Shown here: in pieces, positions 20,260-32,138 of the stretch | Position numbering within the stretch: position 1 is the first letter of the stretch | Layout: the number at the start of each line of letters is the position of its first letter | Source: Acholoe squamosa | Lineage: Eukaryota; Annelida; Polychaeta; Phyllodocida; Polynoidae | Assembly: GCA_949317995.1 (NCBI GenBank) | Contig: OX439046.1 | Span: forward strand, 41,702,002 to 41,766,001 | Direction: 5' to 3' | DNA length: 64,000 nucleotides | Program-made: the position numbers and the translations under genes | The notes under the pieces: generated by a model | Told to the model about the DNA's origin: nothing | The model's database searches: none | Seen by the model: the letters and a program-made list of their open reading frames with translations, nothing else

Positions 20260-22609
20260 GTCTATAGGGTATCGATCCCTGGCCGTTATCCAAAACGCCA
20301 CATGAACAGTACTATAAACTAATGTTAATGAGGCTTTAACTCACCCATGCGCCATGAGTCCCATGTTTAAACTTCAATTTTTGATGTAATCAAAGATTTT
20401 ACTTTACACACACACATCTATGGATACCATAGATGATGTTTCCATAATACTTTAGTCCATAACATTCAAAATATCCCCCTTGGAATTAATCAATTTGCAA
20501 AGGTAAACCTCGAGTCACCATGCATCTTCCATGATGTGCTGACCTGGTTCTTTTCTGTCCTCTTGTAGTAGAGAGTTCCGCAGTAACTGGGTCATGGACC
20601 AACATGGCAACTTGGTTGGTTTTATAAAGAAATAGGTTGTGTTTTGCTTCTATACGAACCAGAATGGCACTGATACATCAAGCTGATAATGATGGACCCA
20701 ATAGATTAAAGAACACAAAAGTTTATAACCTAATATTATGACATTAATGTTCCTTTACCAGAGTATTTTGGAGCAAATCTTTGGGTTTGAGTTTATAATA
20801 TAAACTCTCAAAAACTGTTGGAATTATGTGAATTTCAAATTAGAAGGGAAATGGTGACCAGTTAAGTTAGGCTAACCGAGTTTTCTCTATCTAGTTTGAT
20901 TGATGAGATATATCGTCATAAATGTGGTGATATGATGAGAAAAGTTGATCTCATGAGTAAACCTCAAACTGCAATATCCCAGCACTCGCTGTATCAATTG
21001 CAATGATGTAAAGTGCATATTGTGGTAAATATTTTGTTTTGTTAAAATTTTGGCAGATAATGAATTTTGTAAGACATTCTTTTTTGATTACCATGGCAAC
21101 CAAAACCATGCAAAGTCAGCATTTTCTCATACCTGTTGCCATGGTAACCAGCCAAAATGGCCAATAATACATTAAAATACACAAATATTTTCCATGCTAT
21201 TTTGTTGAGCATGAAAAAATGTACAAAGTCAATTTCCACCAAAAGATTAATACTATTTGACATTTTTCATGATTTTTAGCCTAAATATTGATTAAATCTA
21301 TAGAAAACTTTTAGGGTAGTTCAAGATTTTGTCTGAAGTTTGTAAAACTGCCATGCTAAAGGTATTAGAGATAGAGACTAACTCTTTGGACTCTGTGGAT
21401 AACCCAACTCAAGCTAAGTATAACAAAAAAAATCGGCCAAAACTGCGCATTGATGCGTAGTTGGTAAAGGAGGAGTTAATGTGAATATGAGTATCCACAT
21501 TCCGGGGTGCACACCTCAACCATGCCTGGCAACATCTATAAGAAATAACCCAGCGACTTCCAGTCAAAACATGGCTTCCTTGCTTGGGTTATACAAAGAT
21601 TATTTTGACATCATTTCTGGGGTTATACGGTAAGAAATTAATGCAAAATGGAGGAATTAGTGCGATAAACGCATCAACGAATCAAATACATACCACTTGT
21701 GAGTTATTGTTCATTGTAACCCCCCGATTGGGTTTGCGTTATAATGAACAAATTCTCAAGGGTGGTAGGTTGTTGATTTATTTATACCTTAATAACCATT
21801 TAGGAAGGCCATTCTAGAATTGTCTATCAATAGCAGAAGGAAAAGACTGTCACAATATAAATCAGCCTGCAAAAACCCTCACCAATTCAAATCTCTTCCC
21901 CCAACCTGTCCCTTCAAGGCTTTATCCTTGCCTTGTGGTCTTAGTGCTTATATCGCATAGATCACCTGTTTTTTACTCCTTGAGTATTCTGCCTGTCTGG
22001 AGGATCTATACCTCTTGATCTAATCTTATTCGGATGAATCATGACATAACATGCACTGGATTCTACATGGGCAAATGATAAATGTAGCTGGTGGAGGGCA
22101 ATAAGACATGTGGTCAGCTTTTGTTTATTCTAGCATCAAGAGTTAATTTATCCTGCTGTCCGACCTGTGTCTACCCTGGGTGGATGTTTGTATGCCAGGC
22201 AGTCAGTTATGACAAATCGCACAAAATAAAGTCATCCACCCTGAAGCTGATCCACATAGGCCATCCATTCCTTTAGGTCTGACAAGGATGCAAAAACCAA
22301 TCCATTGCTGAACACTAGATGAAAATGTGGCTGCTATCAAGATCTAGATCTGCCTTCTATGAAGCATGTGGATAGAATGTAATAAGAGGTACGCTGTATG
22401 AAAATGTATTGTTTCGATAATCAGTTTGACAGTTCTGTCGTTCATTGTAATAATCATAGATCTACTCCTAATGGGGGAGGAAAAGGGCAATTTATTATAT
22501 GTGTACATATAACTGGAGTTGTATCTTATTGCATGTATTCTCCTCCGACCAGTAGTGAGAGAATTGCATTGTGAGAGAAATGTGGATGAACCTTTATATT
22601 TTTAATGCC
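20260..22609. repeat. R1 repeat, copy 1 (2.35 kb)
   Basis: From GTCTATAGGGTATC to TTTTTAATGCC this segment is repeated at 54621-59332. Identity is high over most of the length (long stretches with one difference per 30-50 bases). Copy 1 lacks the foldback insertion and has about 70 bases (21007-21080) that copy 2 lost. It contains CCATGGCAAC/GTTGCCATGG inverted repeats (about 21089-21143) and an exon-like ATG segment (21571-21629). No terminal inverted repeats are visible. It may be a mobile element that captured an exon, or a segmental duplication of host DNA. Confidence 0.8.
21571..21629 (+). CDS. candidate first coding exon, copy 1
   Basis: ATG in good context (AAAACATGGCT) opens 19 codons (MASLLGLYKDYFDIISGVI) plus two bases, ending at a consensus donor (ACG|GTAAGA). 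Copy 2 (58298-58356) has the same peptide; the two nucleotide differences inside it (GGG/GGA, TCT/TCC) are both synonymous. The protein is not recognised. A possible next exon in the correct phase begins at 22633. Confidence 0.4.
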
Positions 22610-22632
22610 GCTATAACAACCTGTTTTTGCAG

Positions 22633-22668
22633 GTTAGACTATTACGGCACACTGGTCCAACTGTCTCA
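22633..22668 (+). CDS. candidate second exon, weak
   Basis: A pyrimidine-rich tract and TTTTTGCAG precede 22633. Joined in phase to the segment ending at 21629 it stays open (RLDYYGTLVQLS) until a possible donor CA|GTAATG. It lies just outside the duplicated R1 unit. Very short, so chance is likely enough to keep confidence low. Confidence 0.2.
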
Positions 22669-23432
22669 GTAATGTAATACTTTTTTTTTTGAGAACAATT
22701 ACCTTTATTTGCTATATGATTTTCTGGATGGTGTCCATGCACGTATTGTAAATAACACATGCAAATCTCAGGTGGCTGTCATTCACCTTTTTAGGTAGTC
22801 TCGTAGGCAGCCATGGTAAACCTTATTTTGGTTTCCGTGCCCTTAGCAAAAGAAATTAACAATTATATCAATTATATCTTTAATTTATAACAATTACATT
22901 ATTCATATTTCAGTATTGTTAAAAACACTGAAATACTTAACATAACAAGCATTTATTTTATCACATTCATATTAATATCATTTTACATTTACCAATGATA
23001 ATGTGGGGGGGGGGCAGGGAGGGGAGGGGGCATCAGGAAACTCCTTGATACTTTTCTGCTAATTAATATATATAAATATATATATCGGTTTGAATTGATG
23101 GAATGAACATTTGTGAGAGGAACAACAAGGGTTAGAGAAAAACACTCTCCTATTGTCATGGCTTTTGATGGTATTTTATTGCAATCTGGTACCCTGGGTT
23201 ATATATACATATTGATATAATGTGTCACTATATAGGGAAGCAGCAGGTTTATCTGATGCATTTGATGACGTCACAATTACCAAAATACATCACTGTAAGG
23301 GTGAAAAAAGATGATGTTTATAGCTTTTTCTCTGTGATACTTTGTTACTTCCCTTGATAGATATTCATAAATAACCTAACAGAAGCTCCCTGTGAAATAT
23401 CACAATCATGTACATTATTGCTATTCTAAGGC
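22669..23432. other. noncoding, with G-rich tract at 23005-23030
   Basis: AT-rich sequence without gene signal. 23005-23030 is a purine tract with four or more G runs separated by 1-2 bases, which fits an intramolecular G-quadruplex. A T10 tract lies near 22680. Confidence 0.5.
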
Positions 23433-23566
23433 AGGTCTTCCACTATAGACGATTTGGGCTTGATTTAGGTTCAATTTTGCATCAGCACGCATCGTGTACC
23501 ATCATGCATGAATCATGCACGAATCGGTGATGAAATCAGGCATGAATCAGGTATAGTGGAAGACCT
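23433..23566. mobile_element. 134-bp miniature inverted-repeat element
   Basis: AGGTCTTCCACTATA at the left end is matched by its reverse complement TATAGTGGAAGACCT at the right end. The inside has imperfect ATGCATGAATCATGCA palindromes. Too small to code for anything. No second complete copy in the window. Confidence 0.6.
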
Positions 23567-23633
23567 CTATATTTTCTTTACCTGGAACCATCAAGCACCA
23601 TTGGACCTGAAAGTCGGACACGTATTGGCTATA

Positions 23634-24264
23634 AAGGCCAAATCCTACAATGTGAAAATGGGCAGAAAATCATCGTGATATAGGATATGTGGTTGCTTAG
23701 CTGATATTGGGGTGGTAATATCATCTAAGGAAGGCCTATAACGGCTAATAACCCTTGCCAAAGTGCTGGTATTTTGGGAGTGAAATACATCAAAAGTTTT
23801 TGATATTTTCTTCACAAAGGGCCAGAAATCTCTGTGATAAACTGAAAATCCCTGTGATTTAGAGGAAAACAACAGTTTCTAGAAAATCACAAGAGGTATG
23901 TCTTTGATAAATCAGGAGCCAAGTTCCACATACTACACTTAAAAGGGGGTTATACTTGTGATTTAAGTGAGCTACATTTGTTTATGCTATGCAGGAGACC
24001 ATTACAAACTGAAAAAAATAGTCAGGGACAACTGTGCTTTTGATATCAATTACTCTATCCCTGTGAATCATAATAACAATGCGTCTGTGCAGTAATGAAA
24101 ATCACAGAGATTACCCTCCTACTATTAGCTATAGTGGGATTTGGAGTGGGGAGAAGTGCAGTGAGAACCTTTGTGATTTAGGAAATTGGCAAGAGTCCAA
24201 GGTTGCCAATATCCAGAATCCCAAACATTTCATACCCATTTTTCGTGTAGTGGGATTTGGTCTT
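23634..24264. mobile_element. MITE family M1, copy 1
   Basis: Ends AAGGCCAAATCCTACAATG and TGTAGTGGGATTTGGTCTT are imperfect inverted repeats of about 25 bases. The 630-bp body is repeated at 24711-25342 (same orientation) and in rearranged inverted form at 25882-26598. No open frame of note, so it is a non-autonomous DNA transposon. The superfamily is not clear. Confidence 0.75.
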
Positions 24265-24710
24265 AATGGAAGACCTGCTTTAAGAAAGCGCATTTTCCAA
24301 CATCATCAGATGATTAGCTAAGCCTGCACCTCTCCTCTAAAGTGACAACTTAAATATTCTTATTTGAGGCAAGGAATTAAAATATGCTAACATGGAAATA
24401 GAGTGGCGTTTTCCTTTAAGCATGGGCAGGATAAGACTTGCAGTGATAAGGTAAGAAGTATTATGAAAAACTGAACTAATCACAGTAATGGAGACTAGTT
24501 GGCAATTTCCTTTTAGGGTGATTTAGCCAAGATACGACCACTTAGGTGCCTGATGTCTAATACCGACAACTCTAGACAAGCCTTTTCTGTGTCAGTGCAC
24601 AATCTGTAAGCAAGCAATAAACTACTCCCAACTATTTCCACAGCATGCACTCCCAAATGCATCCTGTGGTAAGGGCAATTTTCCACCGCCAATTTTGGAT
24701 ATTCTGCCTA
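24265..24710. other. spacer between MITEs, no gene
   Basis: No coding signal or repeat seen. Confidence 0.4.
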
Positions 24711-25342
24711 TAGGCCAACTCCCACAACGTGAAAATGGTCGGGAAATTGTTGTGAAATAGGATAGGTCGGTGCTTAGCCGATATTGGGGTGGTAATATCA
24801 TCTAGGGAAGACCTATAAAGGCAAAGAATCCCTGTCAAAGTGCTGGTATTTAGGGAGTATAGTACATCAAAAGTTTTTGATATTTTCTTCACAAAGGGCT
24901 TGAAATCTCTGTGATAGACTCAAAATCCCTGTGATTTAGAGGAAAACAACAGTTTCTAGGAAATCAGAAGAGGTGTGTCTTTGATAAATCAGGAGCCAAG
25001 TTCCACATACTACAGTCATAATGGGGTTTTGCTTGTGATTTATGCAAGCTACATTTGTTTATGCTATGCAGGAGACCATTGCAAACAACAGTAAATAGTC
25101 AGAGACAACTGTGATTTTGATATCAAATACACTATCTCTGTGAATCATTCTAGCAACTCATCTGTGCAGTAATGAAAATCACAGAGATTCCCCTGCTACT
25201 ATCAGCTATAGTCGGATTTGGAGTGGTAAGAAGTGCAGTGAGTACCCTTGTGATTCAGGAAATTGGCAAGAGTCCAATGTTGCCGATATCCAGAATCACA
25301 GACATTTCATACCCATTTTTCACGTTGTGGGTTTTGGCCTTA
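24711..25342. mobile_element. MITE family M1, copy 2
   Basis: Same family and orientation as 23634-24264. Ends AGGCCAACTCCCACAACGTG and CACGTTGTGGGTTTTGGCCT. This copy gives the clearest inverted ends. Confidence 0.75.
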
Positions 25343-25881
25343 TAACAGACACTCCACAATTCCCATGCATCTGTAGTGGAAAATGGACAGATGGCAGGTG
25401 GTGGTATATAGGGCCTAGACGATTATTGTGACTGATCAACAATGAGTTGGTACTGATTTGGTACTGTTCAAGGTACTGAAAGACATATATATTGGCAGAG
25501 GTTCACGAGTATGGGGATCTTGAAGGGGTATTGCATACCCGTAGAGCATCAAGACTACAATAAGTGTGACACCCATCCCAGATTTCCACACAAGTGCTTG
25601 TTTGCATTTAATTCATGGTTATATCATTGAAGTACATTGTCGCTAAATATCACAGGAAAGGCAATCTATGATACATCATGCATGGGCAAAAAGTCTGGTT
25701 GATAGTCTTGATGATGGCATCAAAGTACATACCAAAACTGGCCGAAAAAGAGAATCATTGTTTTGAATGTAGGACCCACCACACAGTAATCAGGGCAATC
25801 TGTGTAGCTCCCGGCTGACAGAGCCCATAATCCAGGTGGTGGGAAATTACTCTTTAGACCAACAGTTCACTGGGCCCGATT
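25343..25881. other. spacer between MITEs, no gene
   Basis: No coding signal or repeat seen. Confidence 0.4.
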
Positions 25882-26598
25882 GGTCAAATCCCACTACGTG
25901 AAAAATGGGTCTGAAATGTCTGTGATTCTGGATTTCAGCAACATTGGACTCTTGCCAATTTCCTTAATCACAAGGGTACTCACTGCACTTCTTAATACTC
26001 CAAATCCGACTATAGCTGATAGTAGCAGGGGAATCTCTGTGATTTTCATTACTGCACAGATGAGTTGCTAGAATGATTCACAGAGGTAGAGTATTTGATA
26101 TTAAAATCACAGTTGTCTCTGACTATTTTCTGTGGTTTGCAATGGTCTCCTACATAGCATAAACAAATGTAGCTTGCATAAATCACAAGCAGAACCCCAT
26201 TATGACTGTAGTATGTGGAACTTGGCTCCTCATTTATCAAAGACACACCTCTTCTGATTTCCTAGAAACTGTTGTTTTCCTCTAAATCACAGGGATTTTG
26301 AGTCTTGGGTGGTAAGAAGTGCAGTGAGTACCCTCGTGATTTAGGAAATTGGCAAGAGTCCAATGTTGCCGATATCCAGAATCACAGACATTTCAGACCC
26401 ATTTTTCATGTAGTGGGATTTGGCCTTTTGTGAAGAAAATATCAAAAACGTTTCCTTAAATACCAGCACTTTGACAGGGATTCTTAGCCTTTGTGAGTCT
26501 TCCCTAGACGATATTACCACCCCAATATCGGCTAAGCCCCCACATATCCTATTTCACAACAATTTCCTGACCATTTTCACGTTGTGGGATTTGGCCTT
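25882..26598. mobile_element. MITE family M1, copy 3, inverted and internally rearranged
   Basis: 25882-26307 is the reverse complement of the right two-thirds of copy 2 and 26429-26598 that of its left end. Between them, 26308-26428 is a forward-oriented right-end segment of the same family that replaces about 20 bases. This looks like template switching or gene conversion between copies, not a simple insertion. Confidence 0.7.
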
Positions 26599-27067
26599 AT
26601 GCCATATATCATGAAAGTAAACTCATATAGGACAATGTGCATACATTGAAATCCGACTCTGTCTCTGAGATGACATCAGAGCAGTCATACAATTGAACAA
26701 ATCATACATTACCGGAAAATGCTTCTGAAATGCACTGATATTTCTGTAGACTTACCAGACATGTTACCAGTCACAAGAAGTGTTATCGCAACATGCTTTC
26801 TTATTCATAAGCTACCAAAGGTTAGATCCAAATGATTTGGGTGGGGAGTCCTGAAGTACAATAGTGATGAGCACTGCGGTTATCATAAAACGAAGCCATT
26901 ATTTTACGATTTTCTATAAAACGCTTCTTGGGGTAGACAGTTGTGAGTTTGACAATGGTACGATAGCTTACGCCTAGAGCAATGCTGACTAAACAATGAC
27001 GTAATTGTTTAAAGTGGCCAAATCTTAAACTCAGTGGTGACTGGGTGGCCGTCGCCTATAGGACACA
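26599..27067. other. spacer, no gene
   Basis: AT-rich, no coding signal or repeat recognised. Confidence 0.4.
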
Positions 27068-27309
27068 GAAGGTCGAATCCCACATGTTGAAAAATGACTC
27101 AAATATCTCTGCGATTTCTAATCTGTTGTGATTTTGGGACCCACCTCAAAATTCACTACAGTAGTGAGTCTAGAACACAGGCACTCTTTTGCGATTTTAG
27201 GCCAGAGAATATGTAATGCACTGAAATATAAACATTGACAAAGGCAAATACCCGAAAGGGTACATTAGAAAATGCAACGGTGTCCTTGTGTTCTATACAC
27301 CCTAATGTT

Positions 27310-27372
<63 letters not shown>

Positions 27373-27465
27373 TTTGCAAATTTGGGGTAGATCCATGAAT
27401 TGCAACAGGTTCAAAATCGCAGAGATATTTGAGCCATTTTTTTGCCACGTCGGATTCTACCTTTT
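27068..27465. mobile_element. M1-related MITE, copy 4, with a TA microsatellite
   Basis: The ends AAGGTCGAATCCCACATGTTG ... and the reverse complement of ACGTCGGATTCTACCTTTT are inverted. About 50 bases at each end match, including CTCAAATATCTCTGCGATTT. The middle contains an uninterrupted TA run at 27313-27369. Related to M1 but only 400 bp long. Confidence 0.6.
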
Positions 27466-28022
27466 GCACTACCCTCAATGTTGGGTAGATATACATAAAT
27501 TGCGTAGGAGTTTGTTTTTATCTTAGATGCCTATAATATGTATCTTTCGTATCATTATATCACAGGGCGGCACCTTGTAGCAAATACATGTATGTAAAGC
27601 GCATTGTCAGAAAGAACCTTGTTTATTCCAGGCATGCAATAAAGTCATAGATACTAGTCGTGCACTTTTAGTTCTGACATTGTGCCAGAGGTCATACACC
27701 GCCTATTTCATGTTCTGTGGTGGACAGGGTGGACAAAGTGACCAGTCCAAAGTAACTGTTATCTGTGTCTGCTAGGAAATTGATGATAGCTGAACGAGCT
27801 CAGCAATATGCCATGTATTATCTCACGATTCTGGCTGTCACAGTGCATTTTTGGTCATAACCCCAGTGCATTATTGGGGTATAACGGCATGTTGAGTCCT
27901 TTCCATCCATGCAGGAGTTTATTTTTAAAACAGTGCAACTTTACCACAATTTTGAATTAACCTCCTGACCAAGACGTATTCTGGTGGAAAATGAACATGT
28001 TAATAGTCCAGTTAAAACTGTT
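27466..28022. other. spacer with a 56-bp mini-palindrome
   Basis: 27912-27967 begins CAGGAG and ends TTTTGAATTAACCTCCTG, the same terminal sequence as MITE E, and may be an extreme deletion derivative. Otherwise nothing recognised. Confidence 0.35.
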
Positions 28023-28708
28023 CAGGAGCTTAATTCAAAACATCCTGGGATCGCAACCCCAACAATCTTAGTGTAGGCACATATCATAAGACCTTGCCGG
28101 TCTACCCTATCTAATGCAGTGGTTGCAGGCCTGTCAAGAATAGCAAGTCCTGGGATCACTTCACTATTCCTTTTCCAGCACTAAGATCACTGCGATCTTA
28201 GTGAAAGAATTGCATAGTGGTTTCACCTAAAAAAACACGAGCACTTACAGGGAACACTCCTGATCAAAAGAGTCAATAGCCTGCTGCATGCATATAGAGG
28301 GGAGGGAGGACGTTTGCTGAGTGTCCTTGAGGGCTCTTAGGGCTACTCATGCGTTAAGTGCACTGTAAGGTAATTCTTCCCTTCTCTCTCTTTGTCCTTG
28401 GGGGAGGGCACAATGCTTCTAATAGGCAAGCATAAATCATACATTCCTGGGTACAATTCTTGAATACTGTACGGGGGTCAACTGCACCCTGTGCTCTTTT
28501 GTTAGACCATATGGAGACGGGGAACGATGGTATAAACACTGTTGTGAAGAAGAGTGGCTCCACAGCTATTCCTTTATTTTGGGACTCTTACCCCTGTGCC
28601 CAGTCAGTACTTCTTCGAATAGTGTAGGGGGGCTGAGGCTAAGATCGATGCGATCTTAGTGCTGGCTAGGAAATGTGAACGCAGTCTAATCTTAAGACTG
28701 CTTAATAG
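28023..28708. mobile_element. MITE E, left part (split by gypsy element B)
   Basis: The 49-base left end (28023-28071, starting CAGGAGCTTAATTC) is inverted at 54571-54619 with about five mismatches. Internal CTAAGATC-N-GCGATCTTAG palindromes near 28183 and 28637 also mirror each other. B sits between 28709 and 54548 with ATAG on both sides, so the right end of E continues at 54549. No coding capacity. Confidence 0.65.
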
Positions 28709-29066
28709 TGTAGGGGCTCGTAGATCGTGATATAGTGTGAGCGTCTCCCTCGAGAGGGCGTTTCGAGCGGTGCGCCCATCACCGGTAGTCACTAGAGGTC
28801 TCCTCGACCCCTGGTCTCTGCGGGGTGGTGGCAGCACTGTTCGCCTCGCTCCAGCCCCTACCTGGGGCCGGGGAAGGCGTTAGTCTGGCTCTGCCTGCCA
28901 ACGGAGTCGGACCACCTTTACCTGAGCTTGCTCGATAGCTAAGCAGTACACTTCGAGGTGGATGTAAAACATATACCGCAATAAATACGTGCCGGTTGCA
29001 CTAACCCGAGATACCTTGTCTGGTTTTCACTTTGAACTAGTCGAGGCATTAATCCGAACCACTACA
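28709..29066 (+). repeat. 5' LTR of gypsy element B
   Basis: 358 bp, starts TGTAGGGG and ends ACTACA. The 3' LTR (54191-54548) has the same length with about six differences, four of them CpG-type transitions. Flanking ATAG (28705-28708 and 54549-54552) is the target duplication. AATAAA lies near 28981. Confidence 0.95.
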
Positions 29067-29067
29067 C

Positions 29068-29082
29068 TGGTGCCGTGACCAG
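29068..29082 (+). promoter_or_regulatory. primer binding site of element B
   Basis: TGGTGCCGTGACCAG starts one base after the LTR end, as expected for a tRNA primer site. The tRNA was not identified. Confidence 0.7.
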
Positions 29083-29278
29083 TCCTTGGTGTTAGTGCGC
29101 GGCCCTGGAGGCCGAACACGAGCACGATGGATCTCGAGATGAAACATCGAACATCTCGGGATCCACACCGAATGACACTGCTCATGCTAACGACTTCAAC
29201 AGAACACAAATGAGGGGATATACTTCCATAGCTGGACCCAAAGTGGAGAGGGTAGTTTGAAATCTCGAATCAGAGGAG

Positions 29279-30946
29279 ATGCCCATTCCAGTCGCGAACC
29301 ATACATATAGATTAAGCACCAAGTCCACAGGGACACCGCCTCCGATTACAATGATGACCCTTGATGCTCAACGAGCAGCCTCAGCTCGAGCAGTAACAAA
29401 GACAACGAGTCCTCGCCGATCCCTAGACGACGTAGACGTCTCGGTATTCGACATAGGAGGTTCGAAAAGAGTTACTGAATCGGCAGCAGAATACTTGCGC
29501 GAGCAGGCCAAGCTGAGCTTCGACGCCATGAATAGAGTTCGCCTATATCAAGGGCTACCGAAGCTAGAAGACTCCGAACATAAAGTTCTGAGGCTGAGAA
29601 ATCTGGAGAAACAATGTCACCAGTATCAGGCCAAGAAAGAACGAATGTTGAATGACATGAAGAAGCTCGAGGAAGAAACCGAACTGAAAGAACAAGCCAA
29701 TCATGACCTTGAACAAAAGCCACACGTTATGCAAAGGAAAATAGAACTCGCTAAAGCCGAGTGGGAGAACGAGAAACTTAGAAAGGAAGTTGACCTGGAG
29801 GAACAAGAAGCTAGCTCCACTATCAGGAATCTCGAACTAAAGAAAGAGGCCGAGCGAATAAAGGCCGAAATGGAACAATACAAGTACGAGGCAAATAAGT
29901 TGCTGGAGATTCGGGATCAATGTATATTGAAGAATGAGGACGTGATGGAATCCATTAAAGACAGCAATCAGGATTTGTTCCTGAAGTAACAGGAGCTATG
30001 CCTTGAAATAGCCAATCTGACTAAGCGAAAGACGGCCCTCGACACATACGTGTCGGGTATAGAGAGTAATGGTCATATTGATAAAGCGGACCCTGTTGTG
30101 GGGAAAGATAAATCTTTCGAAACAGACACGAGTGCATCTGTAACACAGTTAGATATACTTTATCAACAAGGATTATCTAATAACGAAATACCAACTGATG
30201 CTACGTTCGTGAAGGGACCTTCACCTTTAGCAACATCAACACCAGCCGAGGCTCTAAAGAAGCCGGACCGATATGATCCGTTCGTAAATAATAACGCCGA
30301 TGTTCATGTTCGAAATGATGGTGTCTATGACCCGAAGCATGAACCAAGGGCAACTGAACCCGAAAAACGGAGAATATGATTCAGTGTCACCACTGCCATG
30401 CCACACCAAGAAACCGAAAACAGCACTACTGATGGACAGGAAGGCCACTTCGAGTTGTCTTACGATGACAACTCGGTAGATGAGTCAGAACCTTTAGGCA
30501 CCGGAAACCAAGGTGCGACAGGGGGTCGTGCATCGGGTACTACCCAAGGATCGACTGCACCCCGTACCGGGGTTGGGGGCGCTACAGGGGGACCTCCGAG
30601 GCGCCGGTCCCGAAGTAGCGTGTTAGAAGACTTGCTGAATCAATCAGCTAACACCTCGAACACCGCACACAGTGAGGAGACCATTCAAGAATGGAGTGTT
30701 AACCAATGCCAAAAATTGGTACGGACCAATAACGCGGCCAGGCGTCAGGCCATTCTACCAAAGATATACGAGGGTGTGAAAACTTGGAAAGAATGGTTCT
30801 CGAACTTCACTGATGACATGAGGTGCAATGCATGGACCCCCGAGGAGGCTTTGCCTCATCTAATACGATGCCTTAAACACGGCCCCGGCCGAATAGCTGT
30901 CGAAAAGTGGAACGTAGTGTACGAAGGGGTACTTTCCAACGGCTAG
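29279..30946 (+). pseudogene. gag: Gag N-terminal and capsid part, element B
   Basis: One frame from ATG 29279 to 30946 with two internal stops (TAA 29987-29989, TGA 30377-30379). Residues 80-230 form a long charged coiled coil (EKQCHQYQAKKERMLNDMKK...). A Gly/Thr-rich linker follows, then a capsid N-terminal half (WSVNQCQKLVRTNN, TWKEWFSNFTDDMRC, AWTPEEALPHLIRCL). The frame then shifts near 30930; the capsid continues in the 30907-31797 frame. Broken copy of the particle protein. Confidence 0.8.
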
Positions 30947-31797
30947 TTGAGATTGCCCTCATCTTGCTGTACAACTTGGTTACTGAAGACCCTTTCATGC
31001 TCTTCAAGAAACGAACGCAGAAGCCACAAGAATCATTTCGAGCCTACGGGTATGAGCTGCAATCCCTGTTACAGAGGGCACGACCGGGAACCAATCCTTC
31101 CGATAAATTTTTCCTGAACGACTTGCTACCACAATTCGTGAGCGGACTTCGAGATAAAGACCAGCAGCAAGCAGCTTTGGATGCTTGGAAAGGACGAAAC
31201 CCTACGTTAACGGAGCTGTTCGAGGGAATCGAATGCTGGAAGGTAAAGAAGACCCTCATGGCGGGAAAAGTAGAAATGAAGACCTCAAATACTAAGGTTT
31301 GCGCGAGTACTAATACTAGTACAGCCTCCATGTCGGGGATACACCAACCGACATACACTGAAACGACTGATAACGACTTCAAGATCATAGAGATCGAGGA
31401 GGAAGACGGCAGTATCTCTGCAGTACAGGTTAAGAAAGACGTCAAACGCAAATATATCCCTCGGCGGATATATAACCGACGGTCTAATGAACCTCGAGTG
31501 GAACCAAGGCCTAACTCGGACAGTGGTGCATCTGAGATGGCCATTGCTCGAGCACCCGTGATGTCCCCACCGGGAACTAACCCCGAACCTCTGGACATGA
31601 AGAAAATGATGGAGGATTTCATGAAAACTTTTACCGAAACAATGTATAACAGACCCGCACGTCGGAGAGTAGATCGAAGCAGACTACGGTGCTACCGTTG
31701 CCAAGAGATTGGGCACTATGCTCACGAGTGTACAGCCCCAAAACATGTACTATCCCGAGTTAATTATGTCGAAGAAACCCAGGAGGAGGAAAACTAA
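30907..31797 (+). pseudogene. gag: Gag C-terminal half with zinc knuckle, element B
   Basis: Continuation of the capsid domain (FRAYGYELQSLLQRARPG, DKFFLNDLLPQFVSGLRDKD), then a linker with an acidic patch, and a single CCHC zinc knuckle CYRCQEIGHYAHEC (31690-31731) for RNA packaging. The first part of the open frame before about 30930 is out of register and is not native Gag. Ends at 31797 directly before the pro region. Confidence 0.85.
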
Positions 31798-31811
31798 AGA
31801 GGATCGCATCT

Positions 31812-32138
31812 ATGGCAAAGGATGTGATCCGTGATCCGAAAATCTGCCAAAAAGCCACCGCTGGCGAACCCGAGCTAGTACAGGAATCAATACCCTCCGG
31901 GGGACTGGTACGTGAGAAGGATCCTCTCACCCCAGCCCGGGCCGGGGGCTTTGATGGGGTAGGGGCAGACATTTGCCAGGACCTGAGGGAAAAATCCTAC
32001 GTCGAAGAAGAGGGAGGTTGGGTTGAAGAGTTGATGCGCGTGAGTGCGGCACACCTCCCCCGAACCATCCGTGTGTAACCTTCTTGAAGGGTTTCGGAAT
32101 GAAAGGAACAACTCCGATTCGCCCAGAACTCCTCACCC
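31812..32138 (+). pseudogene. Gag-protease linker of element B
   Basis: An 88-codon frame (31812-32078) in the protease register is open but has no known motif. It likely encodes the linker between Gag and protease. A run of seven G (about 32142-32148) follows, just where the protease ATG is found, and could be another indel site. Confidence 0.4.

Noticed and set aside
20260..22609. R1 as a definite Helitron
   Set aside because: The left end can be read as TC..., but no CTRR end with a preceding hairpin was found.
27272..27526. ORF with alternating Tyr-Ile repeats
   Set aside because: Direct translation of the TA microsatellite.
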